NCBI GenBank assembly: GCA_947179485.1
Contig: OX359248.1
Location: 47,936,847 to 48,000,846, forward strand
Source of the DNA: Allacma fusca
Taxonomy: Eukaryota; Arthropoda; Collembola; Symphypleona; Sminthuridae
Direction: 5' to 3'
DNA length: 64,000 bases
Under the pieces are notes generated by a model. That model saw nothing but the letters and a program-made list of their open reading frames with translations. It did no database searches and was not told where the DNA came from. This document shows, piece by piece, positions 58,344-64,000 of the stretch (positions are counted from its first letter, which is position 1; the number at the start of each line of letters is the position of its first letter). The position numbers were made by a program, and so were the translations under genes.

Positions 58344-58900
58344 CTGACTGGTAAATGTGAACAAAATTCCATTGAAATCGGTGGAACAGTTTGTCGTTGT
58401 TATTTTTTTACGTACAAACACGCATTCCGATTTCAACCAATAAAGAACACCTCCAAGAGAGTGGAATCAAGAATGTTCACAAAAAGTTTGAACAAAATTG
58501 GTTCGGAGTATCCACGGACAACACTATCATATAAGGGACCTGACGCCACCCTAAAAATATTAACACATACGTTTTAATGTTCGTTATATTGGCACAAAGA
58601 TGGTGCTAAACTTATCCTTACAATATCGGTTTTGATTCAGCCTGAAATTGTTTTGAATTGGAATTCAAAGAAAACAATTCAATTGGATTCAACAGGTGAA
58701 TTGAATTATTCGGTTCAGTAAACGATTGAATTGAATTGAACTGAATTGAATTGAATTGTAAAATTGCAATTTAAACTGAATTAATCCGACCACTAAACAC
58801 ATGTAAATACCCTTAACCGTTCCCATCTTTACATACATAATAGTGAGTATTAACTATTGGTCATCAAAACGTACATGTATGTACGCATACAGGTGCGCAG

Positions 58901-59730
58901 ACAAAAAACGTAAACATTGTACAAAATTAATATATCATGGACTTATCATGTGTCCCAAGTCCCAACGGCTGAAATGGCATTAACGTCCAGTTGGCTTTCG
59001 CATGCGAAAAACCTCCGTACGTTTTGAGTCCTCAGAACATTAAGTACTTATAACTGCTACTGTGAGTATACTAAGACCATCTGGGCTTAGCCTTCTGACA
59101 GATCCTTACAATTCGATTACATATTCAGCCTCAGTGTGAAAAACGTTGTGAAAAGGTAGGAGCAAGCGTTGTGTATAACATCCCGTAGATTGGGAGGGAG
59201 AAACTTTAACTCAAGCTTTGGAGTAAAAGTTAGTATAGTCAATAATAATCAAGGTTGCGAATAACTTGTTGAGCAGATAGATATGTACACACACAGCCCA
59301 AGGGCTATTTGTCGGATTATGCTGACTCCAGACGGCCGACTCATAATGATGCCTCGAAATTAGCAGTAAGAGTATTCAGCAGTACTAAATTGTCACATCC
59401 TCAAGTCTTAATACTACAATTTATTACAGTAACTTAGGTTTTATCTAATCACACTATGTTTATCAGAATCAATGGCAGACATTTTCACTGATAAGGTATA
59501 TATGGTTTTAATAATTTCAGTTGATTAACTAATGTTATAACTGACCTGGAATCCTATCCAGTTATTTTAGTCTCTTCACTTGTTGATAATATTTAATTTC
59601 TCAACATATTTATATTTATTTGTATACGTATACTATAACAACGTCATATATCAATACTGTGAACGGATATATCTTCGAATCACATGTGTGAACTATATCT
59701 TTTCATCTTGAGCAAAATATTTTGAATTTC
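58901..59730 (+). repeat. dispersed duplicated segment, copy B
   Basis: Partner of 38491-39705 in the same orientation, about 20 kb apart. It lacks the ~400-base insertion with the 26-base tandem repeat. It is not followed by an ABC-transporter gene. Divergence is moderate, so the duplication is not recent. Confidence 0.75.
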
Positions 59731-59839
59731 AATGTCAAGGTTTAATGTCAACAAAACATTTCTAAATTCAACTTGGACTGTGGTCGTATAGTAAATTTCA
59801 AGGTTCTCAACGGATCGGATAATTCACACATCTTAATTG

Positions 59840-61167
59840 CAGTGATGGGTAACGTTATTGGTTAACGTTAATGAATAACGTTATTATCGATAAAATCCTA
59901 GTAACGATTAATTAGAAATAACGTTTAACATATTCCCCTTGACTAACAAAAACTTAACGAAAACCGAAACCCCTGAACAGCAAATAACATAAACCGAATC
60001 ACAATAACGTGTTATTATCCGTTATTGAAAATCTTTAATAAATGATCTAATTGTATTTCTGATCATGATACATAAGTATATATTTGCAAACATATAGAAA
60101 CTGTTCCATATTTCCATGTTAGATTTAATTTTACTTTTTAAAAATTCCAGTCGATTAATTTGACATGACATTTTGTCACAAATTGTAAACAACAATAACT
60201 ACTTCATTTTGATTTTGCAACAAGTTGCCATTTTACGTTTGGTTGAAAATAGATGTACACCATTTTTACTGGTTACCGACAATGTATTTATTCTGAAACT
60301 ATTTGCATTAAGTCATTATTGTTTCCTGAAAACAAAAGTTACAAAGACTTTTCGGGAATTAATAAAAGCAATACTAGTGCTAAAGTATGTACGTATAACC
60401 ATTAAGCATGATTACTAGTAACCCTCGCCCCATGCCCACTCGGGATCGGAATGAAAATTTGTGGGAGCTTCGGTACCTGGCCCAAGGTCCCAGCGAGACC
60501 AAAAGTTTGTGCGATCTCGCCCTGGTTTGCGCTGGAAATCGCGCAAAAGTTTTAAAATCTAACTCGTGATCATGTCCAACATGAATTTTATAATGTTAAA
60601 TCCCATAAGAAATTTTCATTATCGAAAGTCCATGCTCTTCTAAAAGAATGACACCTTTATGGCATGCATTCATCATACGTGGTTCTAGCTACCTTCTTGA
60701 CCTTAGATTGGTCAATAATAGCCACAATTAGGTTTTTGGCCTCTATTGGTCAATGTTGGTCACAATTATTTCTTTGGCTTCTTTGCTCACGAATTAGATT
60801 TTAAAACTTCTGCGCGATTTCCCGCCAAACCAGGGCGAGATGGCACAAACGTTTGATTTCGCAGGGACCTTTGGCTAGGTACCTAAGCTCCCACAAAATT
60901 TTATTCCTATCCCGAGTGGGCATGGAGCGAAGGTTACTTGTTAGAGAAGTTTTATAGTACTTTAAATCCAGAAAAATACTTTTCACCAACCGTATTCACT
61001 GTTGTTAATACTAACCGTTATTAACCGATTAACGCTATTAAATCCAACTGCTAACCGTTTATAACCATAACCGAATTCCTAAAAAACCAATAACGAAAAC
61101 CGAATTTAGACTGTCATTAACTTCTGGGTACTTAACGTAAACCTAAATTTTCGGTTACCCATCACTG
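59840..61167. mobile_element. hAT-like non-autonomous element
   Basis: Ends are CAGTGATGGGTAAC and GTTACCCATCACTG (perfect 14-base inverted repeat). Flanks are CTTAATTG (59832-59839) and CTTAATTG (61168-61175), a perfect target duplication. Subterminal regions are full of TTAACGTTAATAACG-type sequence. The centre holds a foldback repeat (60417-60938). The open frame at 60173-60418 shows no transposase motif. Confidence 0.94.
60417..60938. repeat. long-arm foldback repeat inside the hAT element
   Basis: Arms of about 150 bases: the left begins AGTAACCCTCGCCCCATGCC and the right ends GGCATGGAGCGAAGGTTACT. They share CCCACTCGGGAT, GTGGGAGCTT, GGTACCT and CTCGCCCTGGTTTG in inverted order. The arms are clearly richer in GC than the surroundings. 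It is probably a separate MITE nested in the hAT element. Confidence 0.88.
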
Positions 61168-61952
61168 CTTAATTGTATCCGAACCTTATCCGTGGATTTT
61201 CGGATGACGTTTATCTTAACCGAAGCCGTCGGATATAAAAAAGGAACTATCCGATCCTATCCGCGGGTATCCGATCCTACCTACGGATACATGGGTCAAA
61301 GAAATTAAAATTGTTCCTAAAGTTTGGTTTAGTTTTTAATTCAATATACTGTCAGCTTATAACGTATTATAGTGACAGGAGAAACAGTACACACGTTTGT
61401 TTGATAAAACATTTAAAATAAGCAATTTAAGAAATGAGAATTCTTCGGTTTGGCATATCAAGTACAAAATTAACTTACTGGAAAGCTTAGACTTGGACAA
61501 TTTCAACCCTAAAAGAACAGGTAACTAGAATGAACAACTGGTTTTCAAAGCTGAATTCCTGGCCGAAACATAATTACTTGACGAAATGCTTGCACTTACA
61601 TATATTCGTAGGTTGGATTCTAGCTTTGCTGCAAAAGCTGCATGAACTGAAAAAATCGTATAAGTGTAACGGTGACAGAGGGAGCGAAGCTAGATATGAA
61701 GGAAATGAGTTAGACGGAATAGTTGCATAGCATGATTAATGAGGTGATCTTATTGTCAGTCAAAATAAGAAGGGCCTTCGAAAATATATCTGGAGCAGTG
61801 TACCCCATAGGTTCCATGAACAGTATTTCTTATCCTCCATGATGTATAGTTGTCCCTAAGCGGTTTCATGAGAAGTTTTTGCCATGAAACTGCACGGGGG
61901 TGTAATTGCGTCAAATCATCACAATGCAAAGCATTGATTTCAAGCAGTGCTG

Positions 61953-62125
61953 CCCGCCAGGCTACCTAGTCAAGTCTAGTCTAGTCTTTAAAGTTTACAG
62001 TCACACCTAGTCAAGTCTATTCAAGTCAGCTGTACGTTTAATTAGCAATAGTCAAGTCTAGTCCTAGTCTTGATTCTGCAGCTGGTTCCCTAGTCAAGTC
62101 TAGTCAATTCCCCTAGTCACAGTAT
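61953..62125. repeat. CTAGTCAAGTCTAGT low-complexity repeat
   Basis: Degenerate repeats of CTAGTCAAGTCTAGTC. The left edge CAGTGCTGCCC looks like a hAT-type end, but no matching right end was found, so this may be a truncated element. Confidence 0.6.
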
Positions 62126-62486
62126 TTTTCTAAACATTCCTTCATTTTGATTAGCAAAATATGAAAAATATTATTTTTTACAACTTGAACTTCATTGAGT
62201 TCAAAATTTTCAGATTTTAGCAAATACCTCTATCAAAAAACCAGTTCGTGTTAATTTGCATCAAACGACGTAAAGATGTGAAACTACACGTGTAGTTTAC
62301 ATAAATACAAAAATAATGCTAGGTAAGATTTTAGCACAATCAACAATTGTCAGTATATGAATTAGTTAGTTTTTGCAACTTTAACCGCAAGTTCGGAATC
62401 AAATTTTCCCAAGAAAATAGGGCTTTGTAACAATTTATGGGTAAACTTTTTTAACTACAGGGAGGTCACTTATGGACTTAACTACA

Positions 62487-62766
62487 GGGAGGCCACTTAA
62501 AGAATTAATTAAAGGGAGGCCACTTAAGGAATTAATTAAAGGGAGGCCACTTAAGGAATTAATTAAAGGGAGGCCACTTAAGGAATTAATTAAAGGGAGG
62601 CCACTTAAGGAATTAATTAAAGGGAGGCCACTTAAGGAATTAATTAAAGGGAGGCCACTTAAGGAATTAATTAAAGGGAGGCCACTTAAGGAATTAATTA
62701 AAGGGAGGCCACTTAAGGAATTAATTAAAGGGAGGCCACTTAAGGAATTAATTAAAGGGAGGCCAC
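62487..62766 (+). repeat. 27-bp minisatellite, 10 copies plus a partial
   Basis: The unit is GGGAGGCCACTTAAGGAATT plus AATTAAA. Copies are almost identical (the first differs by one base), so the array is young or homogenised. Because 27 is a multiple of 3 and the unit has no stop in one frame, an open frame (62472-62798) of GRPLKELIK repeats arises; there is no sign it is a gene. Confidence 0.97.
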
Positions 62767-62798
62767 ATATGAACTTAGCTTGCGTCTTCCTTGGTTAA

Positions 62799-64000
62799 AT
62801 CCAACCTGGTTTAAAGAAAGAAGTACCAGGTATGTAATTTTCATTTTAGTTGCAATTTGAAAAGTATTAATACAAAAATTGTTTTGCAAAAAGTCAATTC
62901 TTATGGAAAATGTATCCTAGCTATCGTTAGGATCAATTGCACTGTTAAGGAATAAATTGTAATATGTTCCGAAGCACTTTACGTACCTAGTAGAAAATTG
63001 TATGTTTTGTTCTTTCGAAATGAAGCCATATACTTAAGCATACCAAACGGTACTGAGGATGATCATTTCGTGTACACTGGAATTTCACGCTGGCTTTCTA
63101 GCTTTGATCTTCAGCTACATAAGGGAGCCTCAACCCAGTAAACCACGAACTCTGGTTCTTTCACGGACAACTTTAGGCAATGAAGGGAAGATAGTGGCAG
63201 GCAAATCTTGTTGGCTTGCCAGACAGACACCAACGACAACTGCATGGTACAATGAAAATATTTTTCTGGCTATGACGGCCAGCCAATACGATGATACTTA
63301 ACGGCCAGCCTTTAAAGGTCCGGCAATGGTTGTAGGTTGAATTTGACGCACAGGAGATTATTGTAACACAATAGGCAGTACGATATTGGGCCAATATACT
63401 GTATCACGGGTGAAGTAGTTTCATTAACGGTTTGCATACTTTTGCCAGTAGGAGCATGTTGCATTCTAAAATCATAATTGCAATGCTCTCACTATCACGC
63501 GCGCATCATATCCAGAATATTTCAGTACATTCTGGCAGTTCTGAGAATTAATATATTTGCATTTAATTTATTGCTATGCAGTGAACTTTTTATATTGTTC
63601 ATTTCCCTAAGGACAACACTGTTTAAGTTGTTCCATTTAAACTTCTTGCGAATAAGGCAAAATCACACAGGCCTGTTAACACAGTGACATAAAAACAACA
63701 AATCTTGTGAAGAAATCAGTGGACCCTCCTTGAACATCGAAAGTTAAGTGGTAAATCAGGTAAAGATCCCATTAACTATACGTGTGTATATTTTGTAATA
63801 ACATGTTACGAAATAATTTATTATTAGAAGAGTAGAGATAAGATATGACACATGAAGACGACTGTTATGCAAGGAATCTGTTAACGAAGCGATTAACGTA
63901 ACAATTTAATATTTGTTTATTTTAGTATCAGTATTCATTATTTCTGGTTAATTATCATACAATTTGTGAGAACACCTGTGATGGATTCGAGATTATTTCC
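62799..64000. other. no gene recognised
   Basis: AT-rich sequence to the right edge. Short frames at 63059-63301 and 63478-63687 have no domain or splice support. Confidence 0.5.

Larger units (their letters stand above)
56150..58553. mobile_element. middle nested TIR element
   Basis: The left end TAGGGTAGCGCGTCAGC and the right end TGACGCCACCCTA are imperfect inverted repeats related to those of 27688-28101. It also has an internal repeat (GCTATTGCTGACTCAGC / GTTATTGTTGGCTCAGCC) and the phrase GAAATCGGTGGAACAG. It is interrupted by the hAT element at 56860-58343. Confidence 0.5.
55958..58795. mobile_element. outer hAT-like element holding nested insertions
   Basis: Ends are TAGTGGTCGGA and TCCGACCACTA (perfect 11-base inverted repeat). 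Flanks are AACATATG and AACACATG (7 of 8). Subterminal sequence is rich in CAATTCAATTCAAT and its complement. The end sequence TAGTGGTC is shared with the element in ABCC intron 7. Inside lie a second TIR element and, within that, a hAT element with transposase remnants. Confidence 0.82.

Noticed and set aside
60173-60418. 81-aa open frame in a hAT element, considered as a transposase fragment
   Set aside because: It shows no hAT, BED or other transposase motif.
62472-62798. 108-aa open frame
   Set aside because: It is produced by the 27-bp minisatellite; no domain, splice or homology support.

Overview
The window is from a eukaryotic nuclear genome, most likely an arthropod and plausibly a springtail (Collembola). 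The evidence is an AT-rich sequence, short GT-AG introns with arthropod-style splice sites, two chemoreceptor genes of the insect gustatory/odorant receptor type, an animal MRP-type ABC transporter, a large animal STAND/NB-ARC gene, and many DNA transposon remnants. The springtail assignment is inference: large NB-ARC gene sets and gustatory-receptor expansions are known there, but no marker gene proves it. No rRNA, tRNA, CRISPR array or bacterial-type operon was seen.

Six protein-coding genes can be modelled by joining exons in phase. From left to right: (1) a chemoreceptor on the minus strand, cut by the left edge (1-1588); (2) an SLC35G/EamA-type transporter, 3 exons (4699-6178, +); (3) an NB-ARC (STAND) P-loop ATPase, 15 exons and about 1250 aa, whose C-terminal half is built of repeated modules encoded by tandem exon quartets (10328-20377, +); (4) a second chemoreceptor, 3 exons (23147-24540, -); (5) a protein with two leucine-rich-repeat blocks, 11 or 12 exons (30556 or 31399 to 35440, +); (6) a full-length ABCC/MRP1-like transporter, 24 exons and 1513 aa (40277-48476, +). 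All the joins below keep frame through to a stop codon.

The spaces between genes, and many introns, hold mobile-element remnants. Six hAT-family elements have inverted ends and 8-bp target duplications (four exact, two with one mismatch), and a seventh has a probable one; several are different TIR families. Three copies of a foldback element made of ~32-bp units occur at 16.7, 37.0 and 52.9 kb. The right part of the window (48.5-64 kb) has no convincing host gene. It is a transposon graveyard that includes a three-level nested insertion, a 0.6-kb tandem duplication rich in CCCGTA, and a 27-bp minisatellite.

The genes do not form a pathway; this is ordinary eukaryotic gene order. The most notable points are the modular NB-ARC gene, whose repeat modules share conserved intron phases and are invaded by hairpin-forming elements, and four introns out of about 53 that can only be joined in frame with a GC donor.
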